A stretch of 8,257 nucleotides of DNA, taken from positions 1 through 8,257 of the forward strand of contig CALKDV010000057.1 in assembly GCA_938084085.1 (NCBI GenBank). The letters are read 5' to 3'. Positions 1 to 5,888 of the stretch are shown here, piece by piece. This DNA is from an uncultured Nannocystaceae bacterium (GTDB lineage Bacteria > Myxococcota_A > Polyangia > Nannocystales > Nannocystaceae). The position numbers were made by a program, and so were the translations under genes. The stretch's first letter is position 1. Each line of letters opens with the position of its first letter. Under the pieces are notes generated by a model. That model saw only the letters and a program-made list of their open reading frames with translations, made no database searches and was not told the DNA's origin.

Positions 1-292
1 ACACCTCGCCGATGGGCGAGAGGTAGTAGTCGCTGATCCACGCACACAACTCAAGGATGGAGGGGAGCAACGCCGGATGCCCCGGGTCATCGAGGACGTC
101 GAGCACCTCCTTGACCTTCTCTACGGGAGCGTCGCCGCGCCATCTAAGCGCGACCCCCACCAAGACGCGGCGCCCGAATGGGACCAAAATCCTCATCCCC
201 GGCGCGATCAGATCCTCAAGCGCGGCAGGGGCTCGGTAGGTAAACGCCTGGTCGAGCGCGACGGGCACTGCGACGTCTACGAAGCGGGGCAT
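1..292 (-). CDS. priA: Primosomal protein N' (PriA helicase), N-terminal part
   Basis: PriA is the 3'-to-5' helicase that recognises stalled forks and reloads the replisome. The first 97 codons are visible and the rest is beyond base 1. The sequence opens MPRFVDVAVPVALDQAFTYR and continues with GMRILVPFGRRVLVGVAL (residues 32-49), then an EVLDVLDD segment. It reaches CAWISDYYLSPIGEV near the edge. This is the PriA 3'-end-binding domain, whose usual pattern includes V.LP.pld..F.Y..P, G.RV.VPFG.R...G and la.w.adYYl.plGev. AGGA, 7 bases before the ATG, is a good ribosome-binding site. The gene starts 14 bases after the membrane-protein stop, so it may be read from the same transcript. No helicase motif is within the window. 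Confidence 0.9.
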   Translation of the reverse strand, partial: MPRFVDVAVPVALDQAFTYRAPAALEDLIAPGMRILVPFGRRVLVGVALRWRGDAPVEKVKEVLDVLDDPGHPALLPSILELCAWISDYYLSPIGEV

Positions 293-306
293 GCGTCGAT
301 CCTACC

Positions 307-870
307 CTAGTCCGTGCCCCGTCGCGGATCATGGGCCCGGTCGCGGCGACCGCGGTCCCGATGACGTAGCGCCCCTCGTCCGACAATCCAGACGCCCAGC
401 GCGCCTGCAACCACCACAAGCCAGCCCGTCACCAGCGGTAAGAGCCCCGCTGTTGGGGTCACCGCTGCCCGGGCTGCGCTCGCACACACCCCAACGGCGC
501 CGCCGCCCACGACCGCCATCGCGAGCCCACTCCACCTTGACTGCTCGCCGCCGGTACGGGTTGGGACGCGCCCGTCACGCTTTCGACCGCTGTGATGAAC
601 ATGCACGCTCACCGCCGAGGCCACGAAACCCACCGCGAAGACAGCAACCATAAACCCCACCGCCGCCGCCAGATCAAGGCCAGCCGCGCTCCACACCTTC
701 GCCAACGATGGCGAGCCCGGAGAAGCCATCGAGCCTGCCCCCAGCGGGTCCAACAGACGAAAACCGCTCGCCAACGCTCTACCGCTCGCATCCACCAGAC
801 CCGCTACGCCCCAGCCGAGCGTGGCCGACAACGCCAGCATGCGCAGCCCGACGGACTCCCAGGCTGTCAC
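307..870 (-). CDS. Four-helix membrane protein, FlhB/SctU-like N-terminal half without its cytoplasmic domain
   Basis: From the GTG at 870 the product is 187 residues with four hydrophobic segments (about 8-25, 62-87, 114-134, 142-164) and a very basic tail (RHRDRGRRDRAHDPRRGTD). The helix order, the loop after helix 2 (HVHHSGRKRDGRVP) and the arginine-rich tail after helix 4 resemble the membrane half of FlhB/SctU. FlhB follows fliR in many flagellar operons. The cytoplasmic part of FlhB, with the self-cleaving NPTH, is absent; the gene stops and priA follows after 14 bases. The loop between helices 3 and 4 is also shorter than in FlhB. AGGA lies 4 bases before this GTG. An upstream TTG at 981 would add an arginine-rich N-terminus with poor codon bias. 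The alternative reading is an unrelated membrane protein of unknown role; the FlhB link is a guess from layout. Confidence 0.6.
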   Translation of the reverse strand: MTAWESVGLRMLALSATLGWGVAGLVDASGRALASGFRLLDPLGAGSMASPGSPSLAKVWSAAGLDLAAAVGFMVAVFAVGFVASAVSVHVHHSGRKRDGRVPTRTGGEQSRWSGLAMAVVGGGAVGVCASAARAAVTPTAGLLPLVTGWLVVVAGALGVWIVGRGALRHRDRGRRDRAHDPRRGTD

Positions 871-950
871 CCGATCCTGGTGACGCGAGCGGACCCCTTG
901 GCGATCACCGCGTCCCGAACCTCGCCCGTCTCGCCGCGCCAACGCCACAT
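867..950 (-). CDS. Short leader reading frame, possible FlhB/SctU N-terminus (27 aa; GTG at 968 gives 33)
   Basis: A short frame beginning MWRWRGETGEVRDAVIAKGS runs to a TGA whose T lies in a GTGA overlap with the GTG of the following membrane gene. Third codon positions are GC in about 24 of 27 codons, against about 18 of 27 for the other frame across the same bases. This hints that this frame, not the arginine/glycine-rich one, codes here. RGETGE, VRDA and KGSARVTR loosely recall the FlhB opening (RGEK.E....RL..AR..G...RS), but the PTP motif is missing. Either it is a true small gene coupled to the next, or the real gene is split by a frame change (a -1 step would join them). No good ribosome-binding site is visible. 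Confidence 0.3.
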   Translation of the reverse strand: MWRWRGETGEVRDAVIAKGSARVTRIG

Positions 951-1002
951 CCCAACGTACAACCTCACGGACCGAGCCCAAAAAAACGAGCCGAGCCCCT
1001 GA

Positions 1003-1878
1003 CTAAAAGCCGATGCCAACCCGAAAGGTGGCCTGATCCGAATAGACGGTCCTCCCCGTCGCGGCGAAGTAGGGGCGGATCCACCCCACGCTGCCCACAA
1101 AATACAAGTGCTTAAGCAGCGCCCACTGGACGCCGGCGTCGAGTCCGACCGTGTAGATGGCCGCGAGATCATTGCGCTCAAACAGCTCGATCCTCGCGGC
1201 GCCAACGCCCGCCTGCACCTCGATAAACGGCGTCACCCAGTATGGATACTGCACCCCGAGTCCTACCTTCTGCAGCACCATGAGGTCGGCCCGATCGCCG
1301 TCTGTCGCAGCTTCGCCACCCTCCACCCCCACCTCCGTGTGCAATGTGAATCGGACGTAGCGACGTACGGGGGCGATCTCAAGACCGACGAGGTGCCATG
1401 TCTGATCGCGATCAAGCCCGTCCCGGATGGCGAACTGCCGGTATCCAATGACGAGCATGGCGCTCTTGGCTGGGGGCGGCATCCCTCGCTGAAAGGTTAA
1501 TTTGGCGCTCGGCTGTGCGGGCTCCGCCGTCCGCACGGCGGTGAGGGTCTCGTACTCCAGGACCCCCGGACCGGTAGCACCTTGCACGACGGCGCCACGG
1601 TCTGGCCGAGGATCACCGACGAGGCCCACCACGGGAGGCTCGTCCGGCGCGACCACGACAACTGGCTTGTCGGGCTCCGCCTCGATGGTCGCGGCCAGCA
1701 TTGCAGGGTCTTGGAACTCCCGTGGGAGATCCACCTCGCTGTCGACCGGTGCGCCCTCTGGCGCTCCAGCGGCGCGCGCAGGCGGCTCAGGGGCGGGCTC
1801 CCGTGCACCCTGCTTTGGCGGCAGCGAGGGTGGACCCATCCACAAGAACAGGCTCACGAGGCTCGCGACGACACTCAT
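1003..1878 (-). CDS. Outer-membrane barrel protein with Pro-rich periplasmic linker
   Basis: The 291-residue product has a hydrophobic N-terminus (about residues 1-18, with no basic n-region), then a long Pro/Ala/Glu-rich low-complexity segment (about 20-125). A C-terminal domain (about 138-291) follows, made of alternating-hydrophobic strands ending at aromatic residues, for example TWHLVGLEIAPV, YVRFTLHTEVGVEG, WVTPFIEVQAGVGAARIELF, IYTVGLDAGVQWALL and HLYFVGSVGWIRPYF. It ends RVGIGF: a terminal Phe preceded by alternating residues is the usual outer-membrane insertion signal. The size fits a small barrel, perhaps 8 strands. Translation begins in an ATGA overlap with the lipoprotein stop, with GGAGG 10 bases before the ATG. 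The linker could span periplasm or peptidoglycan. It may partner the lipoproteins upstream; that is inference from position only. Confidence 0.82.
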   Translation of the reverse strand: MSVVASLVSLFLWMGPPSLPPKQGAREPAPEPPARAAGAPEGAPVDSEVDLPREFQDPAMLAATIEAEPDKPVVVVAPDEPPVVGLVGDPRPDRGAVVQGATGPGVLEYETLTAVRTAEPAQPSAKLTFQRGMPPPAKSAMLVIGYRQFAIRDGLDRDQTWHLVGLEIAPVRRYVRFTLHTEVGVEGGEAATDGDRADLMVLQKVGLGVQYPYWVTPFIEVQAGVGAARIELFERNDLAAIYTVGLDAGVQWALLKHLYFVGSVGWIRPYFAATGRTVYSDQATFRVGIGF

Positions 1879-2609
1879 TGAGATGGCGCCTCCATGCTCC
1901 GATCACTTTGAACCCGCTTGATCATCAGGTCCATGTCGATCGTCTGAAGCTGAAAAAGTGAAGCCACACCGATCCGAAGCGCCGCGTCTTGGCCGCGATC
2001 GAAGTAGAAGCTCCGCACGAACACCCCGGGCTCGATGCCCACCTGAAACACAACGCCGCCTTCTCCCGCGTCGGTGACGAAGGCGGTGAGCCCGTTGACC
2101 ACCAGCCCCCCGAGTTCCTCCGTCAAATAGCGGAGCTCGGCAAACGCGACGTCGCGGTGATTCGACAAATCAACGTCGAGGAGATAGGCGGGAATGCCCG
2201 TCTCTTCCTCTCCCGGGATGTCGGGGATGTCGGGGATGTCGGGGATGTCGGGGATGTCAGGTATGTCGGGCCCGAGGTCTCCAAACCCCAGTTCTTCAAT
2301 TATACTGTCGAATCCCGCGGCACCATCCACGGCACCCGCGATCAAAACGTGGGTCGGCGGCGCGTCCTCGATGGATGCGCCAAAAATCTCCGTCGCGATC
2401 TCGAGTCGCGCCGACGTAGAGGTCTCTGTCCTTAACTCCCACGGCGGTGAGATGAACTCCATGGAGAAACTCGCGTCCTCGGAGGTATACATGACGCGGG
2501 TGTGATAGGTGTCGCTCGGGACCGCGTCGCAGCCCCCTACCATCAGGGATCCCACCAGCAAGGCGGCGGACCACATCCGATGATGTCGCGGTGTTCGAGG
2601 TGTTCGCAT
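1875..2609 (-). CDS. Lipoprotein with Asp-Ile-Pro tandem repeat
   Basis: The 244-residue product begins with a clear lipoprotein signal: basic MRTPRTPRHHRMW, hydrophobic SAALLVGSLMVGG and lipidation Cys27 (lipobox VGGC), then DAVPSD. The mature part is mostly acidic beta/alpha sequence, including FSMEFISPPWELRTETSTSA. In the middle (residues 114-131) six PDI units in tandem form an extended proline-rich linker, flanked by an acidic GEEE. The C-terminal domain (about 140-240) carries VVFQVGIEPGVFVRSFYFDR. I do not recognise a family. The ATG is directly abutted by AAGG, a poor spacing, so a second ATG 11 codons later is possible but would remove the charged n-region. The stop overlaps the next start by 4 bases (ATGA), which ties it to the outer-membrane protein gene and suggests a shared complex or pathway in the envelope. 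Confidence 0.85.
   Translation of the reverse strand: MRTPRTPRHHRMWSAALLVGSLMVGGCDAVPSDTYHTRVMYTSEDASFSMEFISPPWELRTETSTSARLEIATEIFGASIEDAPPTHVLIAGAVDGAAGFDSIIEELGFGDLGPDIPDIPDIPDIPDIPDIPGEEETGIPAYLLDVDLSNHRDVAFAELRYLTEELGGLVVNGLTAFVTDAGEGGVVFQVGIEPGVFVRSFYFDRGQDAALRIGVASLFQLQTIDMDLMIKRVQSDRSMEAPSQ
2217..2270 (-). repeat. Six tandem 9-bp units inside the lipoprotein gene
   Basis: The plus-strand unit GATGTCGGG occurs four times perfectly (2217-2252), followed by two units with one change each (GATGTCAGG, TATGTCGGG). The unit length is a multiple of three, so copy-number change lengthens or shortens the Pro-Asp-Ile linker without breaking the frame. The variant units sit at the upstream end of the coding strand, consistent with recent expansion of the identical block. 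Confidence 0.95.
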
Positions 2610-2613
2610 CCTT

Positions 2614-2733
2614 TTACGATTCGACCATCTTCGTGCAGTCTTGAGGCCCGAGGACCGGCGCGCTCAACACGGCCCCATGCAGGACACCCCACGGTATGGC
2701 GGCGCGCCAGCGTCCGCTCAAACGGCCCTGCAT
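2614..2733 (-). CDS. Possible small ORF between the two lipoprotein genes (39 aa)
   Basis: The gap of 130 bases between the propeller lipoprotein and the next gene is almost filled by an open ATG-to-TAA frame of 39 codons. Its product starts MQGRLSGRWRAAIPWGVLHG, a basic start followed by a moderately hydrophobic stretch, and ends in DCTKMVES. Its stop lies 4 bases before the next ATG, so the AAGG of the next gene's ribosome site follows the stop at once. Third positions are GC-rich (about 30 of 38), similar to the neighbours. Against it, the ribosome-binding site is weak (AAGAG, 3 bases away), and the frame includes imperfect repeats better explained as DNA signals. I do not recognise it. 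Confidence 0.25.
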   Translation of the reverse strand: MQGRLSGRWRAAIPWGVLHGAVLSAPVLGPQDCTKMVES

Positions 2734-2735
2734 GG
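2661..2735 (-). repeat. Paired imperfect direct repeats with a 9-bp inverted repeat in an intergenic gap
   Basis: On the plus strand, CGCTCAA-ACGGCCC-TGCA (2715-2732) recurs at 2661-2681 with three single-base insertions and no mismatch, starts 54 bases apart. Separately, CCATGCAGG (2675-2683) and CCTGCATGG (2727-2735) are perfect inverted repeats separated by 43 bases. The region lies between two lipoprotein genes and has no good -35/-10 pair that I can see. It could be a pair of protein-binding sites, an mRNA stem, or an old duplication. Confidence 0.4.
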
Positions 2736-2739
2736 TCTC

Positions 2740-4116
2740 TTATGGCCCCACGCGTGCCAACTCACTCAAATAGCCGGGCGAGCCGGCGTCCAGCGACACC
2801 ACGGACAACGATGAATCTTTTGCATTTGCAACATAAGCGAGCCGCCTCGCTAGATCCACGGCGATCTCATCGGGGCCTCCCCCGGTCTCGACCGCCGCTA
2901 TTTGGCTCCATGTATCGAGCGAGATTATCGCCACACGATCCGCGTCGTAGCAGCTGACCAAGGCCAATCGCTCTCCCGTCTCTGGAGTGAACACTTCGAC
3001 GTGGTTGGGGTTGGCACACACGGGCAAGCTGGCCATGATCTTATCCACTGGTTGGCCCTTCTCATCGATGGATGTGTCAATTCGCAGCAAGGTCGGCGGG
3101 GTGGTCTGCACGTACAAGAGGTGGTGACCAATCGCGGGGTCTTCAAACGCCAGGCCCCCGCCGATCGGTCGGGTTGGTGTCTGCACGCTCGCGCTGGATT
3201 CGAGTTCGATGCGGCTGCCAGGGACTAGGATGTCCAACCCGAGGGCGACCCCAAAACTCCTCAGACCCCAAAAGTACCGCTCGGACGCATACAGCATCGG
3301 CCGCTCACAATCCAGGGTGCTCACGGGCGCGTTGTCAGGCAACGTGCACGCGCGCAACACCACCTCAAAGCCACCCGCCAATTCTGTGCCGCTCGTAGGA
3401 TCCGGTTGAAAGAATCCGGACTCCACGTCGACGACCGCGGGACCGCCGGGCGCCTGCAAGTCCAACAAGGTGAGCCGCCCTCCTTCAAGATGAGGAATGA
3501 CGGCGATGGGGACCCCTCCCGGGGAGACGTTAATGCTCGCTGGATTCTCGCTTACACCGGCGACGGTGTGAGCCTCATCGCAGCGCCTGCCCGCCCCCTG
3601 CCCACACTCCACTGAGGGCTGGTCTGATGAGAGTCCCCGGATATCACCCCACACCACCTGCCCCGCGCCCCCCCTGCTCACCACGAAGAGCCGGGAGCTC
3701 GTGTCCGGTCCCAAGGTCTGCTGCCAGGCCACCGACGCCGCGCCGCTGGTGACCGCAAAAGAGGCGTCGGTGGGGATCAAGAGCGACGCCGAACATCGCG
3801 CGGGCTCTGAGGGGTTCGCGCCTGCGATGCAAGGGAGCACCGTCGAACGCTCCGCCTCCGCTGGGAGCGGCGCGGCGATCCCTCGGGCCAGACCCTCAAG
3901 ATCGATAAAGACGACCGAGGAGGCGTCCCATCGCCCATCCAGGTTGCCGTTCGCGACCGTCAGATAGCGACCTCCGGGTGCCACCGCCAGTCCAGATGGC
4001 TGGTACAGCCGCGCGAAGGGTGCCAACTCTTCACTCGGACCACAGCTTGAGGTGACGACCGCGAACGACATCATCATCGTCCGTCGCCAGCGACACCTAG
4101 GAGCTGCACCGTCCAC
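2740..4116 (-). CDS. YVTN-like beta-propeller lipoprotein
   Basis: The product is a probable secreted lipoprotein with a propeller fold. The N-terminus from the GTG at 4116 is basic (PRCRWRRT), then a short hydrophobic run MMMSFAVV and a lipobox-like TSSC with Cys25. Propeller-type strands occur at the start (YQPSGLAVAPGGRYLTVANG, residue 38 on) and at the end. There, DADRVAIISLDTWSQIAAVE is followed by GGGPDEIAVDLARRLAYVAN and DSSLSVVSLD, the classic YVTN pattern of 'name, change, identifier'. Several close cysteine pairs suggest disulfides outside the cytoplasm. The exact start is unsure. ATG triplets at 4077 to 4069 leave no charged n-region; ATG at 4191 overlaps fliR by 14 bases; GTG at 4116 has AAGGG directly abutting it. 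The stretch between the fliR stop and the start shows no terminator. Such proteins bind or sense ligands or partners; no specific role can be named. Confidence 0.78.
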   Translation of the reverse strand: MDGAAPRCRWRRTMMMSFAVVTSSCGPSEELAPFARLYQPSGLAVAPGGRYLTVANGNLDGRWDASSVVFIDLEGLARGIAAPLPAEAERSTVLPCIAGANPSEPARCSASLLIPTDASFAVTSGAASVAWQQTLGPDTSSRLFVVSRGGAGQVVWGDIRGLSSDQPSVECGQGAGRRCDEAHTVAGVSENPASINVSPGGVPIAVIPHLEGGRLTLLDLQAPGGPAVVDVESGFFQPDPTSGTELAGGFEVVLRACTLPDNAPVSTLDCERPMLYASERYFWGLRSFGVALGLDILVPGSRIELESSASVQTPTRPIGGGLAFEDPAIGHHLLYVQTTPPTLLRIDTSIDEKGQPVDKIMASLPVCANPNHVEVFTPETGERLALVSCYDADRVAIISLDTWSQIAAVETGGGPDEIAVDLARRLAYVANAKDSSLSVVSLDAGSPGYLSELARVGP

Positions 4117-4177
4117 CCCTTGATGATCGCACGCGCGCGGCGGTCGCTCAAGCGCGAGCCTCGTCGCCCCGCCGCGA

Positions 4178-4969
4178 TCACTCTGGGCCATCCAGGCGCT
4201 CGACCCCCGGCGCCAACGTCCACGCGCGCTCCTCGGACGCGAGGCCCCATGACGCGGTCCACGCAACGACCATCACGACCATCGCGACGCTGCGTCTCGC
4301 TGGTTCGATGTCTGCGCCGAAGCGGGGCTGGCCGACCGCCCCTAAATCGGCGATGGCGTTCACCACCGCGCCCGCCACGATCGCGGGTGCGCATACCGTG
4401 ACGGCCAAGAGCAGGCTCGCCTCCGCGTGCACCTTGAGCGCGTCGAGCAGCCCCTCGGTGTCGCCGAGGAGTGCGAGGAGTTCGTGCGCTTGCAGGCCGC
4501 CTGCCGCGCGCAAGCCGGACAGTCGGAGCAGCCCTTCAATGCCTGTTGTCGCGGGCGCGGTCGCGACAAACAGCCATCCAGTTAGCAACAGGTGCAGCCG
4601 AACCCACGGACGCCGCAAAACGCCTCGAGAGCCCGCCGCGCTGCCGGCCCATCGAACGCCCCCGACGACGCCGAGGAAGGGGAGCGAAACCCAAGCTCCA
4701 AGGATAGTGCCGAGCGCGAACTCCACCCCGAGCGTCGCCGCAAGCGACGCCGTGGATAGACTCGGCGTCTTCGTCGGCAGTTCGAGGATGCCTGCGCTGT
4801 CAACAAACAGCACCTCAAGCGGTATGGCGGCTCCGATGAGTGAGATGGCGAACGCGGCCGCGACCACGAGTCCAACGCCGCGAGGGAAGCTAGCGCGCCA
4901 AAGCGGGTGCACCATCAGCAGCCCCGTCAATCTCGCCGACGCCGACGCCCACGCGAGCGCGGTGATCAC
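4178..4969 (-). CDS. fliR: FliR/SctT-family export gate protein
   Basis: FliR/SctT is the single-copy subunit that completes the export gate and contacts FlhB/SctU. The 263-residue product has the usual length and an all-helical membrane pattern, with hydrophobic segments at about 11-25, 32-50, 75-103, 123-143, 182-208 and 227-243. Recognisable family blocks are ARLTGLLMVHPLWR near the N-terminus, LGVEFALGTILGAWVSLPF (80-98) and LLLAVTVCAPAIVAGAVVNA (186-205) followed by IADL. The start is a GTG at 4969 within a GTGA overlap with the fliQ stop, preceded by a G-rich stretch. The C-terminus is acidic and shorter than where FliR-FlhB fusions continue. No flhB or flhA follows directly, which is atypical for a flagellar operon. 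Sequence identity to any one member looks low. Confidence 0.85.
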   Translation of the reverse strand: MITALAWASASARLTGLLMVHPLWRASFPRGVGLVVAAAFAISLIGAAIPLEVLFVDSAGILELPTKTPSLSTASLAATLGVEFALGTILGAWVSLPFLGVVGGVRWAGSAAGSRGVLRRPWVRLHLLLTGWLFVATAPATTGIEGLLRLSGLRAAGGLQAHELLALLGDTEGLLDALKVHAEASLLLAVTVCAPAIVAGAVVNAIADLGAVGQPRFGADIEPARRSVAMVVMVVAWTASWGLASEERAWTLAPGVERLDGPE

Positions 4970-5247
4970 CTCGCCCCCGCGACCGACGCCCCCGCCCGCA
5001 AGCCCTCCGATGTCAGGGTCTCCAATTCTACCCAGACCAGCTCTCCTCCCAGCACCACCGCGATCATGACGCCGATCAGTCGAACAAAACGAAGGAGCCC
5101 TGGGTCTTGGATTTGCAAGCGACCGCAGGCGTAGGACGCCGACGCAGAGAGCCCTGTCGCGAGGGCGGCGATGGGCACCAGAAGCAGCGCCGCCACGCGA
5201 AGTCCTTGGACAAAGAAGTCGAGGGGTTCCGAGCCTGAAGAGATCAC
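4966..5247 (-). CDS. fliQ: FliQ/SctS-family export gate protein (GTG start)
   Basis: FliQ/SctS is the small two-helix subunit that wraps the FliP-FliR core. I chose the GTG at 5247, which overlaps the fliP stop by 4 bases (GTGA), giving 93 residues, close to the family's ~89. An in-frame ATG at 5286 would extend the protein by 13 residues deep into fliP. Helix 1 is about residues 16-37 and helix 2 about 54-73. Between them RLQIQDPGLLRFVRLI (43-58) matches the conserved QIQEQTL-FVPKLI loop, although the family's PK at the end is replaced by RL. A G-run lies about 6 bases before the GTG. The next gene, fliR, again starts in a GTGA overlap with this stop. Confidence 0.88.
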   Translation of the reverse strand: MISSGSEPLDFFVQGLRVAALLLVPIAALATGLSASASYACGRLQIQDPGLLRFVRLIGVMIAVVLGGELVWVELETLTSEGLRAGASVAGAR

Positions 5248-5888
5248 ACGTATCCCCCCCAAAGCGACGTGATGAGTTGGGTCCACCCCCCCGCGGCCAG
5301 AAATACCGCGACTTTCGCTGGCAACGCCACGTGCACGCTCAGCTGCTCGCCACCACCCACAAAGCCGAGGACCTGGCTGACCACGAGATCCACGGCCACA
5401 AAAGGCACGAGCACCATCACGCCTAGCGCCAATCCGGAGGTGAGTTCACTGATCAAAAACGCGAGCGCGATGGCGCCAGGGCCTTGGACGAGGCCGTCCC
5501 CAACACCGCGCAAGGCGGTCACCACCTCAGGATCCGTGTGGCGCACCATGAACTCCACCAACGGTGCCGCGACGCCAGAGGCCAGCGGGCGCGCGACCTC
5601 CCACACCCCCGTAGCACCCCGCGCACCTCCACCCTCAGCCAACGCCGCCCACACCGCTTGAAGAGGCGGCCACATCGCCTCCATGGTGGGCGTCATGATG
5701 ACCAGCGAGACCAGTAGCGACAAGCTCGCGACGATGGACCACGGGATGAGTCCTCGCGGAGAGATCCCCAGCCGGAGCGCAGAGAGGACCAGGGTCACCT
5801 TCGCGAAGCAGGTGGTGACCGCGAACAATACAGGACCGAGAATCAACAAAAGCCAAAACAGCGACACGAATCCACCGCCGTCGCTCAT
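5244..5888 (-). CDS. fliP: FliP/SctR-family export gate protein (divergent)
   Basis: FliP/SctR forms the pentameric core of the type III export channel with FliQ and FliR. This 214-residue protein has the family layout. An N-terminal membrane region contains TTCFAKVTLVLSALR (residues 25-39) and ends in IMTPTMEAMW (64-73). A loop leads to PLVEFMVRHTDPE (109-121). The C-terminal signature region follows, with AFLISELTSGLALGVMVLVP (143-162), FVAVDLVVSQVL (163-174), then ALPAKVAVF and GGWTQLITSL. It lacks the N-terminal signal peptide and long leader of many flagellar FliPs, so in length it resembles SctR. Residues 175-181 read GFVGGGE where the family normally has a methionine-rich stretch (MGMMM-type gasket). 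AGGAG, 8 bases before the ATG, supports the start. Both ends overlap neighbours by 4 bases. Confidence 0.9.
   Translation of the reverse strand: MSDGGGFVSLFWLLLILGPVLFAVTTCFAKVTLVLSALRLGISPRGLIPWSIVASLSLLVSLVIMTPTMEAMWPPLQAVWAALAEGGGARGATGVWEVARPLASGVAAPLVEFMVRHTDPEVVTALRGVGDGLVQGPGAIALAFLISELTSGLALGVMVLVPFVAVDLVVSQVLGFVGGGEQLSVHVALPAKVAVFLAAGGWTQLITSLWGGYV

Noticed and set aside
871..981. Extending the four-helix protein to the TTG at 981
   Set aside because: The added stretch is arginine/glycine-rich with poor third-position GC compared with the overlapping frame, and AGGA sits before the GTG at 870.
980..986. Run of seven T on the coding strand considered as a terminator U-tract after the OMP gene
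   Set aside because: The bases before it (GGCTCGGCTCG on the coding strand) do not form a stem; only a short direct repeat of CCGAGCCC flanks the run.
2217..2270. Short tandem units considered as a CRISPR array
   Set aside because: Units are 9 bp, contiguous, without spacers and in frame within a gene.
1989..2435. Plus-strand frame with a Gly-Asp-Val repeat
   Set aside because: The repeat is simply the reverse reading of the Asp-Ile-Pro array in the lipoprotein gene, which has a proper signal peptide and coupling.
4117..4266. Extending the propeller lipoprotein up to the start at 4266 inside fliR
   Set aside because: It would overlap fliR by 89 bases and bury the lipoprotein signal about 75 residues into the protein; the N-terminal part is arginine-rich shadow sequence.
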